Positions 1 to 8,445 of a stretch of 58,990 nt of DNA are shown here, piece by piece. Position 1 is the first letter of the stretch. Each line of letters begins with the position of its first letter. The DNA comes from Methylobacterium oxalidis (GTDB lineage Bacteria; Pseudomonadota; Alphaproteobacteria; Rhizobiales; Beijerinckiaceae), in NCBI RefSeq assembly GCF_007992195.1, contig NZ_BJZU01000082.1, positions 1 through 58,990 on the forward strand, read 5' to 3'. Both the position numbers and the translations under genes were made by a program. The notes under the pieces were generated by a model. That model ran no database searches, was not told the DNA's origin, and saw only the letters and a list, made by a program, of their open reading frames with translations.

Positions 1-131
1 GCGTCGACCTCCTGGTCAAGCTGATCTCCCACCAGCTCGGCGCGGCCGATCCCGAGATCGACAAGACCGTGCAGACCGTCGACCGCAAGCTCGACGAGCG
101 CGTCATCGCGGGCGGTTTCGGCGCCGACTGA
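1..131 (+). CDS. 3' end of an unidentified gene (partial)
   Basis: The reading frame enters from the left edge (first full codon at base 3) and ends with TGA at 129-131. The 42 visible residues are hydrophilic and probably helical, ending VIAGGFGAD. I do not recognise the family from this tail. It is called coding because the frame is open to the edge and third codon positions are strongly G/C. The next 270 bases hold no convincing gene. Confidence 0.5.
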   Translation, partial: VDLLVKLISHQLGAADPEIDKTVQTVDRKLDERVIAGGFGAD

Positions 132-228
132 GGCGCGGCGACGATCGGGCCGGGCCGGATGTGACATCGCGCACGGAAGGCGCCGGCCTCCACAGGTAGG
201 TTCACGTCGGGCCAGCGCTCCTGGCCTT

Positions 229-286
229 GGAACCGGTCGGCATGGTGGGAGAGGGAGCTTTGCTCGCCCGCCGTGCCGGCCGGTTC
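229..286. repeat. Long hairpin element, copy 1
   Basis: Bases 230-249 pair with 267-286 in a 20-bp stem with three G-T wobbles. Inside are an asymmetric bulge (AGAGG on the left, G on the right) and an apical GAGC/GCTC stem with a TTT loop. No T run follows either arm, so it is not an ordinary intrinsic terminator. A second element with the same core but unrelated stem sequence lies at 48542-48592. It sits in the gap between the partial gene ending at 131 and the small gene at 403. Confidence 0.7.
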
Positions 287-402
287 TCGTTCAGGGCGCC
301 CCCGAGGCGGGCTTGGCCCGCCGGTTGCGGAGACGGGGTCAGCTGGGCAGCCACCGTGCCGGAATGGAGCGGCAGGCGGGCGCCCGAGCAGGAGTGCCGA
401 CA

Positions 403-672
403 GTGGCCATGCCCGCCCCCCTCCCCCCGTCGTCCCAGATCGAGACTCTTCCGGCCGCGCTGGTCCGCGCCCGCGCCGTCGCCGACGCGAACCGGCTCCG
501 GGCGCTCGCCCGCGTGGCGCTCCGCGACGGTGCGCCGATGCCGGAGCTGAGAGCCTTCAACGCCCGGGCGGCCGCCCGCCGCGTCCTCGCCCACGCGCGC
601 ATCCTCATGGAGCGCGAGGCCGCCGAAACGGCGCGGCCCGAGCCGACGGCCCTGGCCGAGCTCGCGGCCTGA
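403..672 (+). CDS. Small hypothetical protein (89 aa)
   Basis: The encoded protein is Ala/Arg-rich, predicted helical, and has no signal peptide, membrane segment or motif I recognise. I chose the GTG at 403 because CAGGAG lies about 8 bases upstream; an ATG at 409 is the alternative. The gene stands alone, between the hairpin element at 229-286 and a convergent secreted-protein gene. Coding status rests on the ribosome site and frame length only. Confidence 0.45.
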   Translation: MAMPAPLPPSSQIETLPAALVRARAVADANRLRALARVALRDGAPMPELRAFNARAAARRVLAHARILMEREAAETARPEPTALAELAA

Positions 673-710
673 TCCGGGCCGGCAAGCCTGCGCGGCCGAC
701 TTCCCGCGCC

Positions 711-1121
711 CTACTCCATGTGCTGCGTCACCGCGATGGTGAAGGTCTGCCCCTTGGCCGAGGAGCCGGCGACCGCCTCGACGCGGACCGTGTCGGTCAC
801 GCCCCAGTCCGGCCCCGCCCGGTAGAACAGCCCCAGGGCCGGAAGCTTCCGGTCCGGGCAGGTCCTGGACTCGGCTTTCAGGTTGAGCGCGACGAGCCTC
901 ACGGTGAGCGTCCCGCGCGACGGGGGCGTCGCGATCCGCAGGTCCGGTGCGGGCAGGCCCGAGCATTCCGCGTTGACGTTGGCGTAGACGCCGAGCTGCA
1001 CCTCCTGGCCCGCCGCGGCCTTCAGCGAGCGGTCGTCCCCGCCGGGGCCGGGCTCGGCCAGCGCGGGCTGCGCGGCGAGAAGGGCGGCCGCCAGCGCGCC
1101 CGCGCGGATGGTGTGCTGCAT
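711..1121 (-). CDS. Secreted hypothetical protein (136 aa)
   Basis: The first 22 residues form a clear Sec signal peptide (positive start, Ala/Leu core, ALAEP cleavage region), so the product is probably periplasmic. The mature part contains two cysteines (in AECSG and RTCPD) that could form a disulfide and is otherwise beta-rich, with phrases such as PPSRGTLTVR that resemble small Ig-like or cadherin-like folds. I do not recognise a named family. It lies next to the CDP-diacylglycerol diphosphatase gene on the same strand with a short gap; co-transcription is possible but not shown. Confidence 0.6.
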   Translation of the reverse strand: MQHTIRAGALAAALLAAQPALAEPGPGGDDRSLKAAAGQEVQLGVYANVNAECSGLPAPDLRIATPPSRGTLTVRLVALNLKAESRTCPDRKLPALGLFYRAGPDWGVTDTVRVEAVAGSSAKGQTFTIAVTQHME

Positions 1122-1184
1122 CGCTTGCGCCTCCCGACGCGTCTGCCAGACGACGGCGGATCGCCGCGGATGTTCCCCGGATCC

Positions 1185-1952
1185 TCAGCGCGGGGCCGCC
1201 CGTGCGGCGGCCGCGCAGCTATGATCGAGCAGCTTCTCGGCGTGGCTGCCCGGGGACCGGTTGGCCAGCACGTAGAAGCCCGGTTCGGGGTCCTGCGGCG
1301 ACGTCGCGACCGCCGCGAGGCTGGTGGCACGCAGGTTCGTCCGATGTCCCGGCAGGCGCGTCAGGGCCGCGAAGGGGTTGAACTCGGCCGCCTCGGCCGC
1401 GGGGACGCGCATCGCGAGGAAGCGGCTGCCCTGGAGCGCGACCGGCAGGGGCGCCCAGCGGGCGGTCACGCCGGCGCCGTAGCGCTGCAGGACGGCGCGC
1501 ACGCCCGGCTTGAGGCAGTCGAGATGGATGTGCAGCTGGTCCTGGCTGCGGCCGCCAGCCGAGTTCACGGCGAGCCCCACCCCCTCGATCGGCAAGCGGC
1601 TCCCGAGCGCCTCGATCACGGAGCGTCGCGCCGCGAGGGCGGCGCGCCAGTAGGCGGCGCCGTCGGCCTGCTGCAGCACGGGCGCTTCGAGGCCGACCAC
1701 GTCGGCGGTCGGCATGACGACGGTGTGGGTCGGCTGCCCCGGCGCCCGCAGCACGGCCGTGCCGGGCCGCCCCGCATTGCCGAGGTCGACGGCGAGGCAC
1801 GGGAAGGTCTGCCCGAGGGTCCGCTTCGCGAGGATGCAGCCCTGCAGGGCCGTCCAGAGGATGCCGCGGGACGGGTCCGGGACCGCGTGCGCCGGCCTTG
1901 CACACAGCGCTGCGCCGAGCGCCAGGGCGCAGGCGAGGCGGAGCCTCCTCAT
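1185..1952 (-). CDS. cdh: CDP-diacylglycerol diphosphatase
   Basis: Predicted to hydrolyse CDP-diacylglycerol to CMP and phosphatidate at the periplasmic face of the inner membrane. The family signature is the HIT-like segment NSAGGRSQDQLHIHLDC, carrying the His-x-His pair and preceded by a conserved region after PSRGILWTALQGCI. The ATG at 1952 starts a good signal peptide (MRRLRLACALALGAALC), so I prefer it to an in-frame start at 2021 that would overlap the next gene. Length of 255 aa fits the family. Function is assigned from the motif; the local role in lipid turnover is inference. Confidence 0.85.
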   Translation of the reverse strand: MRRLRLACALALGAALCARPAHAVPDPSRGILWTALQGCILAKRTLGQTFPCLAVDLGNAGRPGTAVLRAPGQPTHTVVMPTADVVGLEAPVLQQADGAAYWRAALAARRSVIEALGSRLPIEGVGLAVNSAGGRSQDQLHIHLDCLKPGVRAVLQRYGAGVTARWAPLPVALQGSRFLAMRVPAAEAAEFNPFAALTRLPGHRTNLRATSLAAVATSPQDPEPGFYVLANRSPGSHAEKLLDHSCAAAARAAPR

Positions 1953-2010
1953 CGGGCTCCGCGGCCGGGCGTCCGGGTGGCCCCGGCCCGGATCGGGGCG
2001 CGCGGGCGCC

Positions 2011-2256
2011 TCACTCGTCACCGGGTTGGCTGACCATCAGGACGGTCGCCTGCAGCCGCTGCCGGTCGAGCGGCCCGGCGACGGCCTGCCGGGGCGGGGG
2101 CGCCGCGCGGTGGGGCGAGGTCGGGGATTCGAGCCGCGCGCTGCGCAGGGCGCGGTCGAGCTGGGCCCGGGTCGAGGTGTCGACCAGGAGCGTGAGGCCG
2201 CCGATGACGAGGGCGGACATGCAGGCGGTGGAGAGGAGGGTCGAGATGCTGGGCAC
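2011..2256 (-). CDS. Small single-pass membrane protein (81 aa)
   Basis: Residues about 5-25 (LLSTACMSALVIGGLTLLV) form a membrane segment or uncleaved signal anchor, followed by a polar Arg/Pro-rich tail. No family recognised. It lies just upstream of the cdh start on the same strand. The overlap is only with an unlikely longer start of cdh, so the two may share a transcript. Supported by frame length and composition only. Confidence 0.45.
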   Translation of the reverse strand: MPSISTLLSTACMSALVIGGLTLLVDTSTRAQLDRALRSARLESPTSPHRAAPPPRQAVAGPLDRQRLQATVLMVSQPGDE

Positions 2257-2423
2257 GGCTGAGATCCTGTCGACCCAACCTACCCCTCGGCGCCGCTCGC
2301 CGATGCAGCCGGCCGGACACAGGGACCGGGCGGCACGCGGTTGCCAACAGATTGTGATGCGGAGGCCGATCCGGGCTCAGCCCCGAAGCGGCTCGGTCAG
2401 CGGCGCTGGACGACCGGGAGGAT

Positions 2424-2497
2424 TGGAGCGGGTGAAGGGAATCGAACCCTCGTATTCAGCTTGGAAGGCTGCTGCTCTACCATTGAGCTACACCCGC
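2424..2497 (-). tRNA. tRNA-Gly (anticodon TCC)
   Basis: Read on the minus strand, the 7-bp acceptor GCGGGTG pairs with CACCCGC. D arm (TAGCTCAATGGTAGAGC), anticodon loop TTCCAAG and T arm (GGGTTCGATTCCC) are all canonical. The anticodon is TCC. The 3' CCA is encoded (TGG on the plus strand at 2424-2426). Confidence 0.97.
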
Positions 2498-2622
2498 GCG
2501 AGGGGCCGGATAGCACGGCCGTCCGGCCTTGAGAAGGCGGCCCGCCCTCGTTCGCGACCGATCGCTTCACCCGCGCGGGCTCGCCTGCGCAGTTGTGATG
2601 GGACGAGGCGATGGGAAGTGCT

Positions 2623-2706
2623 TGGTGGGGGAAGTAGGACTCGAACCTACGAAGCTTACGCAGCGGATTTACAGTCCGCCCCCTTTGCCGCTCGGGACAT
2701 TCCCCC
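2623..2706 (-). tRNA. tRNA-Tyr (anticodon GTA)
   Basis: On the minus strand the acceptor GGGGGAA pairs with TTCCCCC. The anticodon loop contains GTA, and a long variable arm is present, as expected for bacterial tRNA-Tyr (84 nt including the encoded CCA). It lies about 125 bases upstream of tRNA-Gly on the same strand, so the two probably share a transcript. Confidence 0.97.
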
Positions 2707-2792
2707 AAACTGCGGGCCCTGAAGGCCGCGTGCGGCCCTTATGATGAGGGCTCCGGCGGGTGTCAACCGGCTTGCGGTCCGCGCGCCGGTCC

Positions 2793-4586
2793 TCAACCGC
2801 ACGGGGCGAGATCGCAGATCCGCACCTGCGTCCGCTCGGCGCCGCGCCAGCGGTCGCAGGCGAGTGTCCCGGCCACGTGGAACTCGCGCCCGACGCCGTT
2901 GAGGAGGGCCTGCCCGAGCGGTCCCTGCGCTGCGCGGAACGAGATGGCGCCGATGGCCTGCCCGTCGCGGCTGCGCAGGCGCGCGCGCACGTGCCCGTTG
3001 CCGACGAGGCCGGCATCGACGATCCGATGGCGCGGCAGGGCGAAGACGGGCTCCGGCGCGCCGGAGCCGAAGGGGCCGGCCTGCGCGATCAGCCGTACGG
3101 TCTCGGCGGTGGCGCCGCCCGCGCTGAGCGTACCGTCGAGGAGGAGCGCCTCCGCCGCGCGGGCGCTCCGCACGGGTGCGCCGAGCGCCTCGGCGAGATG
3201 CGCCTGGAAGCGGGCGAGGTCGGCCGCCGCGATGGTGGCGCCCGCCGCCATGGCGTGGCCGCCGCCCTTCCGGGCGAGGCCGGCCGCGACGCCGTGGCGG
3301 ACGGCTTGCCCGAGATCGACGCCGGGGATCGAGCGGCCGGACCCCACCGCGGTGCCGTCCGGGCGGAGCGCGAAGGCGAAGGCGGGGCGGCCGAAGCGTT
3401 CCTTGAGGCGCGCCGCGATCAGCCCGACGACGCCCGGGTGCCACTCGGGCGAGCCCGCGACCAGAACCGTTCGGTCCGGATCGAGGCCGAGCTCCCGGTC
3501 CATCTCGGCCTCGGCCGCCGCCACCGCCTCGGCCTCGATCACCTGCCGCTCGCGGTTCAGACGGTCGAGCTCGGCCGCGATGCGGGCGGCCTCCGCGGGG
3601 TCCTGCGTGCCGAGGAGCTTCGCCCCGAGCGAGGCGTCGCCGATCCGCCCGCCCGCGTTGATCCTCGGCCCGATCAGGTAGCCGAGGTGCCAGGCCTGCG
3701 GCGGCTCGTCGAGGGAGGCGGCGTCGCACAGGGCGGCGAGGCCGCGGCGCCCGCGCCCGCGCATCACCGTGAGGCCCTGCACCACGAAGGCGCGGTTGAG
3801 GCCGACGAGGGGCACCACGTCGGCGACCGTGGCGAGGGCCACGAGGTCGAGGGCGTCGGCGAGGCTCGGCTCCGGCCGCCCCTGGAAGAAGCCCTCCCGC
3901 CGCAGGGCCCGGTTCAGGGCCACCAGCGTGAGGAAGACGATCCCCGCCGCGCAGAGATGGCCGAGGCCCGAAAGGTCGTCGAGGCGGTTCGGGTTCACCA
4001 CGGCGCGGGCCGGCGGCAGCGTCTCGGCGGCGGCGTGGTGGTCGAGCACGATCACGTCGAGGCCGATCTCCCGCGCCACCTCCAGGGGATCGTGCCCGCT
4101 CGTGCCGCAATCGACCGTGACGAGGAGGGTGGCGCCGTCCGCGGCGAGCGCCCGCACCGCCTCGGCGTTCGGGCCGTAGCCCTCCGTGATGCGGTCCGGG
4201 ATGTGGATGCGGGTCGGCACGCCGAGGGCGCGCAGGTGGCCGGCGAGCAGGGCGGCGCTCGCGGCCCCGTCCACGTCGTAGTCGCCGAAGATCGCCACGG
4301 TCTCGCCGAGGCGCACGGCGCGGGCGAGGCGCTCCGCCGCCGCCTCCATGTCGAGCAGGCAGTCGGGGTCGGGCATCAGGTCCCGCAGGCGGGGCTTCAG
4401 GTAGCCCTCGGCCTCCCCCGGCAGCACCCCGCGGCCCGCGAGCACGCGGGCGAGCAGGTCCGGCAGGCCGTGCGCCTGGGTCATGGTGAGGGCGTGCCCC
4501 TGCGCGGCGGCCGCGCCGCAGCGCTCTCGCCAGACCCGCCCGAGGAGCGAGGCGGTGACGTCGAGGAGGGCGCGCGGTTCGGGCAT
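2793..4586 (-). CDS. recJ: Single-stranded-DNA-specific exonuclease RecJ
   Basis: A 5'-3' exonuclease of the DHH superfamily that acts in recombination and repair. The N-terminal DHH domain shows AIFGDYDVDGAASAALL near residue 100, VTVDCGTSG and VLDHHAAAETLP. The DHHA1 domain shows GGGHAMAAG near residue 440, and a C-terminal OB-like domain follows. About 597 aa is a normal length. I chose the ATG at 4586; an in-frame GTG at 4604 adds six residues. Transcribed toward the tRNA pair. Confidence 0.95.
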   Translation of the reverse strand: MPEPRALLDVTASLLGRVWRERCGAAAAQGHALTMTQAHGLPDLLARVLAGRGVLPGEAEGYLKPRLRDLMPDPDCLLDMEAAAERLARAVRLGETVAIFGDYDVDGAASAALLAGHLRALGVPTRIHIPDRITEGYGPNAEAVRALAADGATLLVTVDCGTSGHDPLEVAREIGLDVIVLDHHAAAETLPPARAVVNPNRLDDLSGLGHLCAAGIVFLTLVALNRALRREGFFQGRPEPSLADALDLVALATVADVVPLVGLNRAFVVQGLTVMRGRGRRGLAALCDAASLDEPPQAWHLGYLIGPRINAGGRIGDASLGAKLLGTQDPAEAARIAAELDRLNRERQVIEAEAVAAAEAEMDRELGLDPDRTVLVAGSPEWHPGVVGLIAARLKERFGRPAFAFALRPDGTAVGSGRSIPGVDLGQAVRHGVAAGLARKGGGHAMAAGATIAAADLARFQAHLAEALGAPVRSARAAEALLLDGTLSAGGATAETVRLIAQAGPFGSGAPEPVFALPRHRIVDAGLVGNGHVRARLRSRDGQAIGAISFRAAQGPLGQALLNGVGREFHVAGTLACDRWRGAERTQVRICDLAPCG

Positions 4587-4685
4587 GGCGATGGCGGCGG
4601 ACACGGGGCGGGATCATAACCGCAACCGGCGCCCGATGCTGCCGCACCGATGCGACAGGGCGCTCCCCGAATGCGTGCCCGTCCC

Positions 4686-5885
4686 CTACCCTGCCGGATC
4701 GGCGTCAATGCGCACCCGCAGGATCGCGTAGGGCGGCTGCTGCAGGTCGCGGCCTCCGTTGTATTCCGGGCGCCGGTTCACCTGCGCGGCCGAGACGTAG
4801 AGCCAGCGGTCCGGCGTGATCCAGAACGTGTCGGCCCAGATCAGGCGCTCATCCGAGGCGATCACCTCGATCCGCCCGTCCGGATGGCGGCGGCCGACCG
4901 CGTTCTGCTCCTGCAGGGTGAGGTAGACGCGGTCCTGCGAATCGGTGGTGAGGCCGCCGGTCATGCCCTTCTCGCCGAGGTCCTCGACGCCGGCCGCCAC
5001 CTCGGCGTCCGTGGCGTCCGGATCGAGCAGGGAGGCCGTGTCGACCGCGTAGAGGCGCCGCCCGATCAGCGGCGCGTAGTAGAGCCGCCGCCCGTCCGGG
5101 CTGAGGGCGATGCCGTTGGCGCCGCCCTGCACGGGCTTCTCCGGGCCGCCCTCAAGGCGCAGCACGACGGGGCGATGCTCGACGAACTTGACGAGATTCT
5201 TCTGCGACTTCGTGCTGGCGTGGCCCTGCAGGCGCCGGACCACCCGGCCGCTGTCCAGGTCGACCGCGAGGATCGCCCCCTCCTCGCCCTGGCCCTGGTC
5301 GGTGACGTAGGCCAGCGCCCGGCCCTCGCGGATGTCGACCCGCAGGTCGTTGAGCGAGGAGGAGGGCGTGACGCCCGCCTCGAGAGGCACCACCCGGCGG
5401 ATCCGGTTCTCGGCGAGGTCGACCTGGACGAGCTTCGCGCCGCCGGGCACGGGCGGCCCCTTGCCCTCCGGCAGGCCGGCGTCGAGGAGCCAGAGGGTGT
5501 CGTCGCGGTCGATGACGCCGTTCGGTACGTGCAGGAGGCTCGCCTGCGGGCTCTTCGGGTCCGGCCGGTTCATCGCCTCGCTCGGGTAGGGCCGCACCGT
5601 GCCGTCCGGCGCCACCTCGCCGACCGTGATCGGCACCGTCGCGTCGAAGCGGGGCATCATCACGAAGACGCGGCCCGTGCGCGAGATGGCGAGCCCGGTC
5701 GGCGTCGAGGGGGCGTTCGCGAGGAGCGCCAGCTCCATCGGGCCGGCCGGCCGGCTCGTCGCGCTCCGCGCCCCGGCGGGCGGCGTGGCTTCGGCCGTCG
5801 GCGCCGCCTCGGCGTGGCGCGTCAGGCCGAGGGCGGCGGCGGCCGTCAGGCCATGCGCGATCAGGTGGCGGCGGTCGAGCGCCAT
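4686..5885 (-). CDS. Exported major royal jelly/Yellow-family beta-propeller protein
   Basis: A 399-aa protein with an N-terminal export signal. MALDRRHLIAHG followed by a hydrophobic Ala/Leu run resembles a twin-arginine signal. The mature part has the bacterial MRJP/Yellow pattern: FVMMPRFD, LWLLDAG, repeated propeller blades, and NGIALSPDGRRLYYAPL. A strong ribosome site (GGAGGAG) lies six bases before the ATG. It is followed upstream on the same strand by another exported propeller protein (5911-6879), probably in one operon. Bacterial members have no well-established reaction; an enzymatic or ligand-binding role on sugars or aromatics is only a guess. Confidence 0.8.
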   Translation of the reverse strand: MALDRRHLIAHGLTAAAALGLTRHAEAAPTAEATPPAGARSATSRPAGPMELALLANAPSTPTGLAISRTGRVFVMMPRFDATVPITVGEVAPDGTVRPYPSEAMNRPDPKSPQASLLHVPNGVIDRDDTLWLLDAGLPEGKGPPVPGGAKLVQVDLAENRIRRVVPLEAGVTPSSSLNDLRVDIREGRALAYVTDQGQGEEGAILAVDLDSGRVVRRLQGHASTKSQKNLVKFVEHRPVVLRLEGGPEKPVQGGANGIALSPDGRRLYYAPLIGRRLYAVDTASLLDPDATDAEVAAGVEDLGEKGMTGGLTTDSQDRVYLTLQEQNAVGRRHPDGRIEVIASDERLIWADTFWITPDRWLYVSAAQVNRRPEYNGGRDLQQPPYAILRVRIDADPAG

Positions 5886-5910
5886 GCGGTCTCCTCCGGA
5901 TTTTCGTGCG

Positions 5911-6879
5911 TCAGCGGCCTGCGACCCGTAGGTCGAGGGCGTGGATGGATCCCCCCGCCGAGACGAACAGGCGCCGTCCTTCCGGGCCGCCGAAGGCGAC
6001 GTTGGCGGCGGCGCGCGGCGTGGCGATGCGCCCGAGCCAGGTGCCGTCCGGGTCGAACACGCGCACGCCGTCCTCGCAGGCGGCGTAGAGGCGGCCGGCC
6101 CGGTCGACGGCGAGCCCGTCCGGCGCGCCGGAATCGAGCTCGGCGAAGCGGCGCGGGGGCCCGAGCCGGTGATCGGGCCCGACCGGGAGGGCGAGGATCG
6201 CGCGGGCGCCCTCCGGCTGGAGCGCGGCGCCCGCGTCGCTGAGATAGAAGGTGCGCCCGTCCGGCGCGAAGGCGAGGCCGTTCGGCTGGTCGGCCGCGTC
6301 CGTCATCGCCTCGACGCGGCCGGGCTCGCTCACGCGGTAGACCCGCCGCGCGCCCTGCGCGGGCTCGGCCATCACGCCCTCGTCGGGCTGGCGGATGCCG
6401 AAGACCGGGTCGGTGAACCAGATCGCGCCGTCCGGCCCCAGCACGGCGTCGTTCGGTGCGTTGAGCGGCCGGCCCGCGAAGCTGTCGGCCAGCACGGTCA
6501 GTCCGCCGTCCGGCTCCCGGCGCACGACCCGCCGGCCCCGGTGCTCGCAGGTGACGAGGCACCCCGCGCCGTCGAGCGCGTTGCCGTTGGCGTTGTTCGA
6601 GGGGTCGCGGAAGGTCCGCGCCCGGCCGTCCGGCCCGAGCACGCTGATGCGGTTCGCCTTCACGTCGCTGAAGACGAGGCCGCCGAGCTGCGGCGCCGGG
6701 CACAGGCCCTCGCACCAGCGCCCGCCCGAATAGATCGTCTCGGGCCGGGCCGCCGGGTCGATCACGTCGGCGAAGCGCGGGTCGAGGCCGCGCACCGCCG
6801 GGGCGGCCGCGGCCTCCCTCGGCATCGCGAGGGCCAGGGCGCCGGCGGCGAGGACGTCCCGTCGTCTGAAGGAGGGCAT
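5911..6879 (-). CDS. SMP-30/gluconolactonase-like exported protein
   Basis: 322 aa beginning MPSFRRRDVLAAGALALA, a probable twin-arginine signal peptide. The rest is a six-bladed SMP-30/LRE-type propeller: GLVFSDVKANRI (first metal-ligand blade), NAPNDAVLGPDGAIWFTDP, QPNGLAFAPDGRTFYLSD and GAPDGLAVDRAGRLYA. The conserved Asn and Asp metal ligands are visible. The family hydrolyses sugar lactones with Ca2+ or Zn2+; the substrate here is unknown. It precedes the MRJP-like gene by 25 bases, so the two propellers are likely co-expressed in the periplasm. Confidence 0.85.
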   Translation of the reverse strand: MPSFRRRDVLAAGALALAMPREAAAAPAVRGLDPRFADVIDPAARPETIYSGGRWCEGLCPAPQLGGLVFSDVKANRISVLGPDGRARTFRDPSNNANGNALDGAGCLVTCEHRGRRVVRREPDGGLTVLADSFAGRPLNAPNDAVLGPDGAIWFTDPVFGIRQPDEGVMAEPAQGARRVYRVSEPGRVEAMTDAADQPNGLAFAPDGRTFYLSDAGAALQPEGARAILALPVGPDHRLGPPRRFAELDSGAPDGLAVDRAGRLYAACEDGVRVFDPDGTWLGRIATPRAAANVAFGGPEGRRLFVSAGGSIHALDLRVAGR

Positions 6880-7043
6880 CGGGCTTCCGCGGAAGGTTCG
6901 TCCCCGCGAAGGGATCGTTCCTGCCAACGCGGCCCGGCGCGCGATGATCCTCCGACGCTCCGGGGCGAGGCTCCCCCGAAACGCGGACGGGGCGGGCGCT
7001 GTCCGCGCTCGCCCCGCCGGAGCCTCCCGCCCTGAGCGGACGG

Positions 7044-8441
7044 TCAGAGGTTCTTCAGGATCGAGTCGACCACCTTCTTGGCGTCGCCGAACAGCATCAT
7101 GGTGTTGTCGCGGAAGAAGACTTCGTTCTCGACGCCCGCGTAGCCCGAGCCCATGCCGCGCTTGATGAACAGCACGGTCTTGGCGCGCTCCACGTCGAGG
7201 ATCGGCATGCCGTAGATCGGCGAGGTCTTGTCGGTCTTGGCGGCCGGGTTCGTGACGTCGTTGGCGCCGATCACGAAGGCCACGTCCGCCTGCGGGAACT
7301 CGCCGTTGATGTCCTCGAGCTCGAACACCTCGTCGTAGGGCACGTTCGCCTCGGCGAGCAGGACGTTCATGTGGCCCGGCATGCGGCCCGCCACCGGGTG
7401 GATGGCGTACTTGACGTCGACGCCCTCCTTCTTGAGCAGGTCGGCCATCTCGCGGAGCGAGTGCTGCGCCTGAGCGACCGCCATGCCGTAGCCGGGGACG
7501 ATGATCACCTTCTCGGCGTTCTTCATGATGTAGGCCGCGTCGTCGGCCGAGCCCTGCTTGACGGGGCGCGTCTCGACCTGGCCCCCGCCGGCCGCGACGG
7601 TGTCGCCGCCGAAGCCGCCGAGGATGACCGAGATGAACGAGCGGTTCATCGCGTGGCACATGATGTAGGACAGGATTGCGCCCGAGGAGCCGACGAGCGA
7701 GCCCGTGATGATGAGCGCGAGGTTGCCCAGCGTGAAGCCGATGCCGGCCGCCGCCCAGCCCGAGTAGGAGTTCAGCATCGAGACGACGACGGGCATGTCG
7801 GCGCCGCCGATCGGGATGATGATCAGGCCGCCGAGCACCAGCGACAGGATCACGATCAGCCAGAACACCGCCTTGCTGCCGGTGCCGATGAACACGGCGA
7901 GCAGCGCCACGAGGGCGATGGCGAGCGCGATGTTGATGGCGTGGCGCTGGGGCAGGATGATCGGCTTGCCGGACATCCGCCCGTCGAGCTTGGCGAAGGC
8001 GATGACCGAGCCCGTGAAGGTGATGGCGCCGATGGCCACGCCCAGGCCCATCTCGAACAGGGACTGGCCGTGGATGTGGCCGCCCTCGACGATGCCGAAG
8101 GCCTGGGGCGCGTAGAGGGCGCCGGCCGCCACGAACACCGCCGCAAGGCCGACCAGCGAGTGGAAGGCGGCGACGAGCTGCGGCATCGCCGTCATCGGCA
8201 CGCGCTTGGCGATCACCGCGCCCGCGCCGCCGCCGATGCCGAGGCCGAGGAGCACGAGGATCCAGGCGCCGAAGCCCGCCGGCGGATGGCCGACCAGGGT
8301 GGTGAGGATGGCGAGCGCCATGCCGACCATGCCGTACAGGTTGCCCTGGCGGGAGGTGGTCGGGTGCGAGAGGCCCCGCAGCGCCATGATGAACAGGACG
8401 CCGGAGACGATGTACAGAAGGGATGAGACGTTCTCGGACAT
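7044..8441 (-). CDS. pntB: NAD(P) transhydrogenase subunit beta
   Basis: Membrane and NADP(H)-binding (dIII) part of the proton-translocating transhydrogenase, which transfers hydride from NADH to NADP+ driven by the proton gradient. The N-terminal half has about eight hydrophobic helices. The C-terminal NADP domain shows VIIVPGYGMAVAQAQH, HPVAGRMPGHMNVLLAEA and DVAFVIGANDVTNPAA. Normal length at 465 aa. Last gene of pntAA-pntAB-pntB, starting four bases after the pntAB stop. Confidence 0.97.
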   Translation of the reverse strand: MSENVSSLLYIVSGVLFIMALRGLSHPTTSRQGNLYGMVGMALAILTTLVGHPPAGFGAWILVLLGLGIGGGAGAVIAKRVPMTAMPQLVAAFHSLVGLAAVFVAAGALYAPQAFGIVEGGHIHGQSLFEMGLGVAIGAITFTGSVIAFAKLDGRMSGKPIILPQRHAINIALAIALVALLAVFIGTGSKAVFWLIVILSLVLGGLIIIPIGGADMPVVVSMLNSYSGWAAAGIGFTLGNLALIITGSLVGSSGAILSYIMCHAMNRSFISVILGGFGGDTVAAGGGQVETRPVKQGSADDAAYIMKNAEKVIIVPGYGMAVAQAQHSLREMADLLKKEGVDVKYAIHPVAGRMPGHMNVLLAEANVPYDEVFELEDINGEFPQADVAFVIGANDVTNPAAKTDKTSPIYGMPILDVERAKTVLFIKRGMGSGYAGVENEVFFRDNTMMLFGDAKKVVDSILKNL

Positions 8442-8445
8442 CGCC

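Noticed and set aside
273..2033. Very long open frames antisense to several genes (for example at 273-2033, 2760-4619, 20861-23446)
   Set aside because: High GC makes antisense frames stay open. They overlap genes with clear family motifs, are rich in Arg/Gly/His shadows and lack ribosome sites.
6975..7035. GC-rich inverted repeat after pntB as terminator
   Set aside because: Stem is interrupted and no T run follows on the minus strand; too weak to call.
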